13,359 nt of DNA from the NCBI GenBank assembly GCA_003024985.2, contig PXIH01S0009223.1; one strand, given 5' to 3'. This DNA comes from Euperipatoides rowelli. Taxonomy: Eukaryota > Onychophora > Udeonychophora > Euonychophora > Peripatopsidae. A model generated the notes under the pieces. The model was given only the letters and a program-made list of their open reading frames with translations, had not been told where the DNA came from and ran no database searches. Shown here in pieces: positions 1 through 7,334 of this stretch. Position 1 is the first letter of the stretch. Each line of letters opens with the position of its first letter. The translations under genes and the position numbers were made by a program.

Positions 1-90
1 AATAATAAATAATAATGAAGATTATGATGACTAGGCTGATGCTAATTGACAATAAAATACTATTTCATAAATAAATGCAATAATTCTTAC

Positions 91-444
91 CTTAATCTTG
101 AGCCATTTTGATTTTGGTTTAGTACAGATTTCTTGTACACTTTTACATTCTTCTAACTCTTTATTAAATTGTATTTCAAAATTATAATTTTCAACACTTT
201 CTGATAGTTTCTGGCTATCATTTTTTATTATATTAATTTCGTTTTTTATTTTCTCTCTTTGGAATTGAGAAATATCGTGAATTTTTGCTGAGTTGGTATC
301 GCTTTCAATACATTTATTCTTATTATTACACTGAATGATTAAAAGGTCTTTCTGGGAAGAAGATGGGGAAATTTTATTAATGTCCCTGGCTTTATTCTTG
401 TTAGATGTAAACAGTGACTTCCTAAAATCTTGATTTAGTTTGTT
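91..444 (-). CDS. Internal coding exon (118 codons) of an unrecognised host gene
   Basis: On the minus strand this stretch is open in exactly one frame for 118 codons (354 bases, phase 0 at both ends). The other two frames hit stops within the first 25 bases. It is preceded by a pyrimidine run and AG (TTCTTTTTTTTTAG at 445-458) and followed by a strong donor, GTAAGAAT, at 83-90. There is no internal need for an ATG, so start-codon ORF calling misses it. The peptide is hydrophilic, rich in Lys, Asn, Ser, Ile and Glu. It starts NKLNQDFRKSLF, has a middle stretch FQREKIKNEINIIKN that could form a coiled coil or long helix, and ends KPKSKWLKIK. I do not recognise the family. The exon in 2859-2914 lies upstream in the same gene and its phase matches. 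The gene continues off the left edge. The splice signals and the single open frame are seen directly; that it is expressed is inferred. Confidence 0.68.
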
Positions 445-810
445 CTAAAAAAAAAGAATAATTAATAAATTAAAACAAATGTCTTAACGAATTTGTATTA
501 GTAGTAGTTAAGAAGAGCTCTATCAGCAAGATCAGTTTTCTCATAGTCTATTTAGTTGTTGTTTTTTTTTCAATAATTTAACTAGATCAACAACTGGGCC
601 AGCAGATCTGAGCACTTAAACTTAATATGATAACTGTTGTCTCTCTATAAATGTGTGGTATGAGAATATTAAATGTACTTTGAATTTTAATTTCTAAGAT
701 CATATTATTTTGACCAGAATATGCTACTATAAAGTTAATATGTGCTTTTTTAATTTTTAAATGCATTAATGACTGAAAATAATCTATCATCAATGTTTAT
801 ATTAGTATTT
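445..810. other. Intron sequence, no gene seen
   Basis: This is AT-rich sequence directly upstream of the 91-444 exon on its strand. A 68-residue minus-strand frame (587-793) is open here but has no recognisable domain, and I treat it as chance. No repeat boundary was found. Confidence 0.4.
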
Positions 811-1186
811 ACTAGCGATTAAGCCCGTTCCATGGGTATCAAAAAAATTTTTGTTTAAGCCCGCCCCGTTACACCAAATATTTTTTTTATCTAAGAGAAA
901 ACACGTTTCTATAAATAGTTCCCATGCCGAGCATAGAGGGCGCTGTTACTGGCTTCTAAACACATCATATTCCAATTAGGGTTATAGATAATATTTGATT
1001 TGCATAATTTTCTATTTAATATATCCTAATTCCTTTCTAATTTTTCTTGGTGAAGATGAGGTGCTAGCCCTGTGGGGAAGGGGGGGGGGATAGTCGAATC
1101 AGTAAAGCTATCTGATTCGGCACCACAGTGACCAAGCTGATCGCTGGTTCGAATAGGGGAGAACCTCCTCGGATTAGACTATTTTT
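811..1186 (+). repeat. Probable interspersed repeat with tRNA-like Pol III boxes (SINE-like)
   Basis: This patch is more GC-rich than its surroundings. It includes ACTAGCGATTAAGCCCGTT near 811, an AGGGCGCTGTTACTGGC stretch near 937, and a G-run (1079-1089). From 1091 a Pol III-like internal promoter can be read: an A-box-like TAGTCGAATCAG (1091-1102), then 43 bases on a B-box-like GGTTCGAATAG (1146-1156, consensus GGTTCGANNCC), then a T5 run (1182-1186) that could terminate Pol III. No intact cloverleaf closes: the acceptor and T-stem pairings fail. A SINE head or tRNA relic fits better than a live tRNA gene. Whether the 811-1060 part belongs to the same element is unknown. Confidence 0.45.
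1095..1119 (+). repeat. 8-bp perfect inverted repeat over the A box
   Basis: The arms CGAATCAG (1095-1102) and CTGATTCG (1112-1119) pair perfectly around a 9-base loop. One arm is the second half of the A-box-like motif, so the hairpin overlaps the presumed Pol III promoter. It is longer than a normal D-stem. Confidence 0.5.
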
Positions 1187-1632
1187 CGTTGTTTATTCAG
1201 TTTGTATATAGTTATATATAAAGAAAATCCATGTTTTTTTTTAAAAAAAATGAAATGCTATTGTTATCTTTATCCTGCTTAATTTTAGATTTTAAGTTTT
1301 ATATGCATTTAATTTTACAGTAGACAATATAAATTCTTAAACAAAATGAAGTCAAATTGATTTAAAAATTGAATTTTTGAATTAAAAATTAATTGTAATT
1401 GAGCTGCTAGCGACAGTCTATTTTTTTTAATTCCAATTATACACTAAGTTTGTTATTTTACCCAAGTAAAAATAACTTCTTAAACTGTAATTTATTTTCC
1501 ATAAATAACTTTAATAAGAGAAGTTTATTAATGGAAAGGAGAGAAGGAATGCAAAAGTTCATATTATTCTAAAATATATTACTCCTTGTATGCTCTTCAC
1601 TAATAACAAATTCTTCCACACACATAGGTAAG
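1187..1632. other. AT-rich intron sequence, nothing recognised
   Basis: This is about 75-80% A+T with homopolymer runs. No open frame, splice pair or repeat end was found. It lies between the SINE-like patch and the tail of the non-LTR copy. Confidence 0.4.
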
Positions 1633-2325
1633 ATTATTATTATTATTATTATTGCGTATATTTATTTAACAAAATAAAAGTTACAAATATAAAACCTTTG
1701 CCCTTTTCAGGATATAGGTCTTATTTACAATGTGATTCAGACTTAATCTTATTTAATTAATTAGGAAAGTTAACAAAATGAGGAAAACTCAACAATTATA
1801 AAATATTACCATTTATGATTTTACTTATATTAGGAACAGCTGAAATAGCATATCTATTAGTTCTAATATATTTTTTGAATAATTTATTTGAACCTCTGGT
1901 GTTATAATTATACAAGAAAAAATTGTTATGGGTTAAAAACTGATGATACCTATTGTTGAATGATAAAGCATAATTATTTATGAGTGAAATTCTTCTCTCT
2001 ACCAAGGTAGGAAGGTTCAATAATGTTAGAGCCTCATCGTAGGAAGAAAAGCCTTTTCCCAAAATTATCCTGACTACTCTTTTCTGGAGCATTTCCAATA
2101 ATTGTGATTGACCCTTAGTAATTGAATTTGACCAAACTGGTGAGCAGTACTCAGCACAAGGTCTGATGAATGTTATGTAAATATTTATAAGAGTCATGAT
2201 ATTAATTTTTAAGTTTTTTAGCTTGTAAAGAATGAAAAAATTTTTGATGGTGTTTTTAACAATGTTATTGATCTGCATATCCCATTTTAAATTGGACTGA
2301 ATATATAGACCTAATATTTTTCACG
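1633..2325 (-). mobile_element. 5'-truncated non-LTR retrotransposon (LINE) copy
   Basis: On the minus strand this runs from an abrupt loss of reverse transcriptase homology near 2320, through the C-terminal part of the RT polyprotein (stop at 1796-1798) and a short 3' UTR, to a microsatellite tail of (AAT)n (ATT on the plus strand, 1633-1653). Truncation at the 5' end with an intact 3' end and a simple-repeat tail is the usual result of target-primed reverse transcription. The 3' UTR shares CTTATTTACAATGTGATTC-like sequence with the copy at 6403-6949, so the two probably belong to related families. No clear target-site duplication was found. Jockey, CR1 and related clades all have this C-terminal layout, and I cannot choose among them. 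It lies in the intron of the minus-strand gene, in the same orientation. Confidence 0.85.
1796..2320 (-). pseudogene. C-terminal fragment of a non-LTR reverse transcriptase polyprotein
   Basis: The minus-strand frame can be read upstream of the ATG at 2278, back to 2320, where a TGA interrupts it. It carries the post-RT thumb and C-terminal region of LINE ORF2: LGLYIQSNLKW (family pattern LG-x-x-ID-x-x-L-x-W), then RPCAEYCSPVW (family RPxLEYxSPVW), LLEMLQKRVVRIILG (family LExVQRRAxRxI), a YDEALTLLNLPTLVERR block, and a NRYAISAVPNISKIING end typical of the last residues. The reverse transcriptase palm with its catalytic Asp residues and the endonuclease are absent, so this fragment cannot act. 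The frame is intact for about 174 codons, which suggests a fairly young insertion compared with the Gypsy copy. It may be transcribed only as part of the host intron. Confidence 0.88.
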
Positions 2326-2346
2326 AGTCCACAACACCCAGATCCT

Positions 2347-2462
2347 GCACGCATGCGTGTGCGCGAGCGAGCGAGCGTGCGTGTGTGCGAGCGAGTGTGC
2401 ATGCGTGCGTGTGTGCGTGCATGCGTGTATGTGTGTGTGTGTGAGAGAGAGGGAAAGAGAGT
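2347..2462. repeat. Low-complexity (GT/GC/GAGC)n and (GA)n tract
   Basis: The sequence is GTGCGCGAGCGAGCG-like, GTGTGTGCGTGCATGCG-like and then a GT run followed by GAGAGAG. The alternating purine-pyrimidine steps are of the kind that favours left-handed DNA, and the tract is far richer in G+C than its flanks. The 62-codon plus-strand frame across it (Arg/Cys/Val-rich) is a translation artefact. The tract lies about 20 bases from the 5' truncation point of the LINE copy. Confidence 0.85.
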
Positions 2463-2609
2463 TTGTATGTGCAGGGTGGGTGTTTATTTTAATAAAATGA
2501 GTTTCCAGCCAACCTTTAAAAAAGATTTTACAAGAAAATAGACAGGTTAAAAAATTCCCAATTAAAATTATTTTTATAAGGTACTTAAAAACATTATAAT
2601 AAATTTTAA

Positions 2610-2815
2610 TTCTAGATAATTGATGCTCAATCTTTTTGAGGCAGTGACCCTCCTAAAATGATAAACAAATTTCTACCTCTTTCCTTCCTTTCCCCAACCA
2701 ATTTATTTTAATAAGCTTTAATTTGAAATTTAGGTGTTAAAACACAAATTGAGTTTTTTAACAAATGAAATAATAAGAAAGTATTCATTTATAGTTGTGC
2801 ACCACTGTCCTAGAC
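2610..2815. mobile_element. 190-bp hAT-type MITE with 8-bp target duplication
   Basis: The element is 2618-2807. Its right end, read inward, is CAGTGGTGCACAACTAT. The left end AATTGATGCTCAATC matches it at 9 of the first 13 positions and is followed by TTTTTGAGGCAGTGACCC, the kind of subterminal sequence seen next to CAGTGGT-type hAT ends. The flanks are TTCTAGAT (2610-2617) and TCCTAGAC (2808-2815), 8-base duplications differing by two C/T changes, the length expected for hAT transposases. There is no coding capacity. It sits in the intron of the minus-strand gene, close to the donor of the 2859-2914 exon. Confidence 0.7.
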
Positions 2816-2858
2816 CAATCAAATAGGTTTTCTGTTCATTATTATAGTCTATACTTAC

Positions 2859-2914
2859 AGCACTTGTATAGGAGACCGATTCTTTACCATTTTTTTTCTT
2901 GAAAATCTTTGAAT
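2859..2914 (-). CDS. Short upstream coding exon of the same minus-strand gene
   Basis: This is a 56-base candidate exon on the minus strand. The acceptor is TTTTATTACAG (2915-2925) and the donor is GTAAGTAT (2851-2858), which is near consensus. One frame (two bases completing a codon, then 18 codons, ending on a codon boundary) reads SKIFKKKNGKESVSYTSA. Its phase-0 end joins the phase-0 start of the next exon at 444 without breaking the frame. A second frame is also open but would give the wrong phase for that join. The first base of the interrupted codon must come from an exon further right that I could not find. The basic, Ser-rich composition matches the next exon. A 190-bp hAT-type MITE ends only 51 bases downstream of the donor side. 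No function can be assigned. Confidence 0.6.
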
Positions 2915-2924
2915 CTGTAATAAA

Positions 2925-3639
2925 ATACAGGTCTAGTTAGTAATAATTTTCAACAAACAATTCCATAAAATGAAACATTAGAAGACTTTGTTACATTGTA
3001 ATTATTCCAATAAGGATAGAAGAGAAATTAACTGGTCTGTAATTTCAGAAGTAACTGATAAAAAAAATACTATAAATACTACATTAATTTTCTCTTGGGA
3101 TGACAAATTTTAAGAAGTATATAGTTAATAAAACTATGTAATTTTGGTCAGTGTATGAATCTAACTAAAAATAATAAAGGGAGCGCATTAGGAAAGCTTG
3201 AAAGCACATGCATATTTCCTGCATACCTACATACATAATTATGACCTTGAACCTGTGTCTATAATTACCCATAATGCATTTTGGATGTATTTTTAAATGC
3301 ATTTTTTGCTTTCTTTCGGTATCACTTGGTGTAACATCATGATAATTTGATTTTATAATATGATATTAGAATATTGATAACTCTCATAACATTTTAAAAA
3401 AATGCAGTAAATCCTAAAATGTTAAAAAAAAATCTGATAACAAGGATGAATCCTGAAAGTTGACAAAGCAAGACTAAAATAGAATCGAAAAGCAAATAGG
3501 AATCTCAGGTTTTTTTAAGTTGCTCAATGCCTTTATAATTATGTGGACATTTTCCTAGACAGTTTTTTTATTTATTATCTTTAGCATTAACTGGTCATGT
3601 TGTCTGGATATTTGGGTTATGCGATAAATGGACATAAAA
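2925..3639. other. AT-rich stretch, no gene recognised
   Basis: I looked for a further upstream exon of the minus-strand gene that would end in the needed phase and found none I could defend. The only notable item is CCCATAATGCATTTTGG at 3268-3284, a near-palindromic core that recurs at 10853 and 11317 on the other strand. Confidence 0.4.
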
Positions 3640-4069
3640 ACAAACACACTAAACTCACATTGCTTGTTCATCATACAGACACAAACTCACTTTTCTATTA
3701 AATCATGCTCACAGAAATCTTATTTTGCTTATTTATGATGCTATGCACTGCATGAAATTTTAAAACCCTTTCCTGATTTATGCACAGACCTGTTTCACGC
3801 ATGCATCAAAGACTTGCTTTGCTTGCTTAACTTGCTTTGTGGTGCATGAAATTTATAAACAAAAATACTCTAATCTCTTGATCCTTTATCACACAGAGAG
3901 TAAACACTAACCTGACTTCATTAGTTCATCACTCACAAACACACACTAACCTCACCTTCCTCATTCATAACACATACACAATCTTACTTTTCTCATTCAT
4001 TGCATATACACTCACCCCACTTTGCTCATTCATCACACAGACATTAACCTCACTTTGCTCATTCATCAG
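3640..4069. repeat. 33-bp minisatellite, left half
   Basis: These are degenerate direct repeats of a unit close to CTCATTCATCACACATACAC followed by TAACCTCACTTTC (33 bases). The last copies before 4069 are the clearest: the blocks starting with CTCATTCAT near 3993, 4026 and 4059 are spaced 33 bases apart. Copies to the left (3640-3890) are badly eroded. The array resumes at 8910 on the other side of the LTR retrotransposon in the expected register. Confidence 0.8.
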
Positions 4070-4249
4070 TGTGATATATTGGTCTTGTAAAAGGTGAAGG
4101 AAAAATGGGATGAGGATTGGGACATGGATAGTAACAGCATGTGTGAAGATTTAGAACTGAGTGAAATCATGTGTTAATGTTGCATTAAAAATAGTTCTAG
4201 TTACATTCTATATGTAGTTGATATGTATCAAAATCGTAAATACACTACA
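4070..4249 (+). repeat. 5' LTR
   Basis: About 180 bases, from TGTGATATATTGG to CACTACA. It aligns along its length with 8719-8909: shared blocks include AAGGAAAAAT, AGTAACAG, ATGTTAAT, TAGTTACAT and ATATCAAAAT-like segments. The 3' copy is about 11 bases longer through small gaps. TG...CA ends are the LTR rule. Confidence 0.9.
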
Positions 4250-4250
4250 A

Positions 4251-4269
4251 TGGCGATGAGGATGGGATT
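4251..4269 (+). other. Primer binding site for tRNA-Ser(GCU)
   Basis: TGGCGATGAGGATGGGATT begins one base after the 5' LTR. It is the complement of the 3' end (with CCA) of animal tRNA-Ser(GCU), whose complement reads TGGCGACGAGGATGGGATT, with a single C-to-T difference at a CpG. This is where the tRNA would prime minus-strand DNA synthesis. The tRNA match is from memory of the animal tRNA-Ser sequence. Confidence 0.85.
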
Positions 4270-4281
4270 TCGGTAAAAAAA

Positions 4282-5000
4282 ATGGGAATAATAATATTTT
4301 GTGAATATAAAAATGGTCACATGGGGAATTTGAAGAAACTAAAGAAGAGTTTGGCTATTATGTTGAAAGGCTGCAATAATTTTTTAAGGCCAACAAGATT
4401 GTTGATGAGAGTAGTGTTGCCATTATTCTGGCTATAATAGGACCAAATATATACAAGTTATTAAGGAATTTGTTGCAACCGGAATTGTCTGATTCAAAAA
4501 CATTTGATGTGCTGATGGAGGTGTTAAGGTAACACTAGAAGCCCATACCTAATGTAGTAATATTGCTGAACATTTGCATTTCCAAAAGCAAAACCAGAAG
4601 AATCTTTAACAGATTACATTGTGGAAATTAAAGCACTAGCATCTATGTGTGATTTTGCAACCTTTTAGAGGATGTATTACATGATTATATGGTTTGTGGA
4701 TTACAAATTACAATCAGAAGTGATTAGAAAAATATTGGTAAACATAGCTCTTGCAATGGAGCTCTTCGATATGACTTGGCTGATTTTAGAACTGCTAAAG
4801 GTTTCACTCTTGTTAGTAACAACCTTCATAAAGTGCAAGAATATGCATCTAAATTCAAAGAAATGGGTTCTAAAAGCATGGAATATTATGCCAAAACATT
4901 AAATTGTTTTTGTTGTGAAGGTTGCCAGTTACCAAGTAGGTGCAGATTATTAGAATCTAAGTGTTCCTCAAGTTCTCCAAGGTGAGACATATATCACTAG
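4282..5000 (+). pseudogene. gag: Degenerate gag (capsid and zinc-knuckle region)
   Basis: Reading the plus strand across several frames gives Mag-type gag segments in order: KEEFGYYVERLQ followed by a stop and FFKANKIVDESSVA (4336-4425), LLRNLLQPELSDSKTFDVL (4457-4515), FPKAKPEESLTDYIVEIKAL (4578-4637), DYMVCGL (4682-4702), then after a frameshift SEVIRKILV. The nucleocapsid remnant NCFCCEGCQLPSRC (4902-4943) keeps the three cysteines of a C-x2-C-x4-H-x4-C knuckle, but the His position is Gln. At least two stops and two or more frame changes break the gene. Gag would form the particle shell and bind the genomic RNA; this copy cannot make a full protein. The two overlapping short frames at 4672-4902 and 4776-4985 are pieces of it or shadows. 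Confidence 0.8.
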
Positions 5001-5169
5001 TACCGGTATGCAAGTCAAAAACGAGATTTAAAAGTATGGATAACTATAAAGATACTAGATTTGTATAAGCTGAAAAAAATTGAGAAATTTGAGGAAGTAA
5101 GCCTTTATGGTGGTTCTGTGCAGGGATGATATAAACAAAAATGGTTATAATGTAAGCATTAGTTTTTTA

Positions 5170-5440
5170 ATGTTACAATTACCATGGAATTGGAAACATC
5201 TGCTGATATATCCACTGTTTGTAAAAAGTAATTTCTAACATTGTTCTCAGCACAATTAAATCAATATATGCTAAAATTAAAATGTTACAGTTATGGCAGA
5301 TTGAAATATTGGGGCAAATTACAGCAAAAGCAGACAATAAAACAATGATTTTTTTCTACCATTTATTGTAAAATGGGACAGTCCACCATTGTTTGGTAAA
5401 AATTGGATTGGTATAATTAATTTGAATTAAAAATAAATAT
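5170..5440 (+). pseudogene. pol: Degenerate pol: aspartic protease domain
   Basis: VTITMELETSADISTVCKK (about 5176-5232) aligns with the retroelement protease active-site block, whose D-T-G triad here reads E-T-S, so the catalytic Asp and Gly are both gone. Further on, LFGKNWIGIINLN (about 5392-5430) is the family's conserved LxGRxWL-x-x-I-x-L-x-W segment, which marks the protease-RT linker. Stops interrupt between them. The enzyme would process the Gag-Pol polyprotein; this copy is inactive. Confidence 0.75.
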
Positions 5441-5559
5441 TTTCTGCATGTGAAATTAAATCTGTGCAAAATTTATTGAGTGAGTTTAATGAGTTGTCCA
5501 GCCAAGGATATACAGTATTTTAAGGTTGATGTATCAATACAAAATAAGTCTCACCAAGT

Positions 5560-6350
5560 TTTATGAAGGCAGGGCCAGTACCATATTCACTAAAAAATGC
5601 AGTGGAGGAAAAATACTAGTCAGAAGATTTAGAAATGTGGCATAGAGTGGGCTAACCAATCATTATAGTGCCAAAGAATGATCTTGGTGTTTGCCTTTAC
5701 AGGTATTTCAAAGTAACTTTAAATCCAATTATTGATGTAGAAAAATATCCCTGGCAAACACAGCCAGATTTTTTGCATCCCTATGTGGAGGATGTTATTA
5801 CAGCAAGCTTGACCTCTCAGCTGCTTACCAACAGAGAGAACTAGATAAAATGCACAGGAGTTGTTAACACTGAACACTCATCTAGTATTTGTGCACCCAA
5901 CGCATCTCTTCTACAGAATATCTTGCACATAATTATGCATATTCCAGTCTGTAATTGAAAGGATACATAGAGGTTTTAAATTGGTAATTGCTTTCCAGGG
6001 TGACTTTTTGGTTACTGTTAGCACTGAATTAGAACATTTGATGAAATTAGAAAAAGTGCTTGAAAGTCTAAAAATATACAGCAAGTGTAAATTTGTACAA
6101 TTGGGAAGTGTTGAATATGGAGCAAATACTAAGTGCTGATGATATCCATCTTACAGCTGGAAAGTGTGAAGCTATTCAAAAGTGTGAGGCAACAAAGAAT
6201 GTCACAGATCTGAGAGCTGTTTTATGCCTACTTAACTATTATGGAAAATTCCTGAACACTGCCATCTTGCTGGCACCATTGCATAACCTTGTAGCAATGC
6301 AGACATGGAACTGGACTGCAAAATGTGAGAATGTGCTTGAAGGTTGTTGA
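5560..6350 (+). pseudogene. pol: Degenerate pol: reverse transcriptase domain
   Basis: The segments follow the Ty3/Gypsy RT order. KAGPVPYSLKNAVEEKY (5566-5616) is the KxRPVPYALKxxVExEL block; PIIIVPKND (about 5657-5683) and YFKVTLNPIIDVEKYPW (5705-5753) are palm and finger blocks. YSKLDLSAAYQQ (about 5800-5835) keeps the first catalytic Asp. FQGDFLVTVSTELEHL (about 5995-6042) corresponds to Y-x-D-D-I-L, with the first Asp of the pair replaced by Gly. The thumb and connection follow as KNVTDLRAVLCLLNYYGKFL (6198-6257) and TWNWTAKC. Several stops and at least three frame changes are present. Loss of one YxDD Asp means no polymerase activity even if it were read through. Confidence 0.85.
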
Positions 6351-6402
6351 TGTCTGATATTGTATTAGTGCACTACAACAGTAAACTTTTATTTAAACTA
6401 TC

Positions 6403-6949
6403 ATTTATTTATTTATTTATTTATTGAAATTAACCAATTTATACATTTGGGTAAGGCTGAGCCTTATTACATAAGTTGAACATCAAAAGTGACAAAAAAA
6501 AAAACATACAGTACATATATAATACATTCAAATAGATAGAGAATACCAATAACCAATAAAAATAAATCAACCGATATCAGATCAAATCAGGAAATAACTG
6601 AGTAGGATCCATATTACCTCTAATAAATTCAAAAGAGTTAAAATTGAATCTTCTTAGATTAACCTCTTTAAAATAATCACCAGGCAATGAATTCCACAGA
6701 TTTATTCCTCTGATGTAAACAAAATTAGATCTTATTTTAGTTCTAGTAAATGATATCTTTATCGTGAATTTATGACCTCTTAAAGCCGATCTACAATTAA
6801 ATACAAATCTTTTGTTCTTATTATTGTTTAGCACTATTTCTTTATACATAAATTCTAAATCAAGGTGAATCAATTTTAAATAAGGTGATAACAGACTTAT
6901 TTTTGAAAGTCTCTCTTTATATTTCATCTTACTAAAACCGACAATGCAC
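6403..6949 (-). mobile_element. Second 5'-truncated non-LTR retrotransposon copy, nested in the Gypsy RNase H
   Basis: On the minus strand this runs from an ill-defined 5' truncation (about 6945-6950, where Gypsy RNase H homology resumes) through an RT C-terminal fragment (stop at 6577-6579) and a 170-base 3' UTR to an (AAAT)n tail (ATTT on the plus strand, 6403-6424). A perfect short palindrome AAGGCTGAGCCTT lies at 6452-6464, close to the tail; 3' hairpins near the tail are used for template recognition in several LINE clades. The UTR next to it resembles that of the 1633-2325 copy. No clear target duplication was found. Confidence 0.85.
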
Positions 6950-6954
6950 TTAGT
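6577..6954 (-). pseudogene. C-terminal fragment of a non-LTR reverse transcriptase polyprotein
   Basis: The first ATG is at 6927, but the frame continues upstream as ATKCIVGFSK, which fits the RATKxIxG pattern of LINE RT C-termini. The last few codons may therefore run into the Gypsy junction, or agree by chance. Downstream segments are YKERLSKISLLSP, LIHLDLEFMYKEIV, CRSALRGHKF and SNFVYIRGINLWNSLP; the last is the conserved FxxRxxxxWNxLP end block. It lacks the palm and endonuclease. The frame is open for 117 codons, unlike the surrounding Gypsy pol, which agrees with its being the later insertion. Confidence 0.85.
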
Positions 6955-7334
6955 GGCAGGTGATGTGGCACATCACCTGTCAGCCTGGGGTTAGTCCTGT
7001 CCAACATTGTCAAAAAGATGAGAGACCAATTGCATATACATCACATTCATTGAGCAAGTCTGAGTCTAACTATTTCCAGGTGGAGAAGGAAGTAATGTAT
7101 TGGCCATAATTTTCAGTATAAAAAAATTCCAACAATATGTACGTCAAGCAACCACTGCTATCTATATTTGTCCAAATAATGCAGTTATGGTTTTGGTGCT
7201 GCTCAGATGTAATTATGGGCACTGTTGCTTCTATCTATAAATACAACATAGAATATAGGAACAAAATGTGGATGCTTTGTCTTGATTGACATATAATGGT
7301 GAAAATTTTGAATTGGAATCGAATACATACAAAA

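Larger units (their letters stand above)
6340..7320 (+). pseudogene. pol: Degenerate pol: RNase H domain, split by a LINE insertion
   Basis: The left part ends with DIVLVHYNSKLLFKL (6356-6399), the strand entering the RNase H fold. After the inserted LINE copy the frame resumes with LVAGDVAHHLSAWG (6950-6991), which matches the D-A-S-x-x-G-x-G-A catalytic block with only the Asp clearly kept. ERPIAYTSHSLSKSESNYFQ (7021-7080) is the PIAFASRxLxxxExNYxQxEKE block. IMGTVASIYKYNIEYRNK (7212-7265) and NVDALS (7264-7281) form the end of the domain and the tether to integrase. Frame changes lie between blocks. RNase H would remove the RNA strand of the RNA/DNA hybrid. Confidence 0.8.

Noticed and set aside
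587-793. 68-codon minus-strand open frame
   Set aside because: No recognisable domain, low-complexity Ile/Leu content, and it lies in the presumed intron upstream of a better supported exon. Likely a chance opening in AT-rich DNA.
1079-1089. G-run as a G-quadruplex
   Set aside because: One long G-run plus one short run does not give four separated runs of three on a sensible loop pattern, and the tract is probably a repeat-internal homopolymer.
2353-2541. 62-codon Arg/Cys/Val-rich frame
   Set aside because: It is the translation of the GT/GC simple repeat and ends soon after it.
6403-6424. (ATTT)n run as an independent microsatellite
   Set aside because: It sits exactly at the 3' end of the LINE copy and is best explained as its tail.
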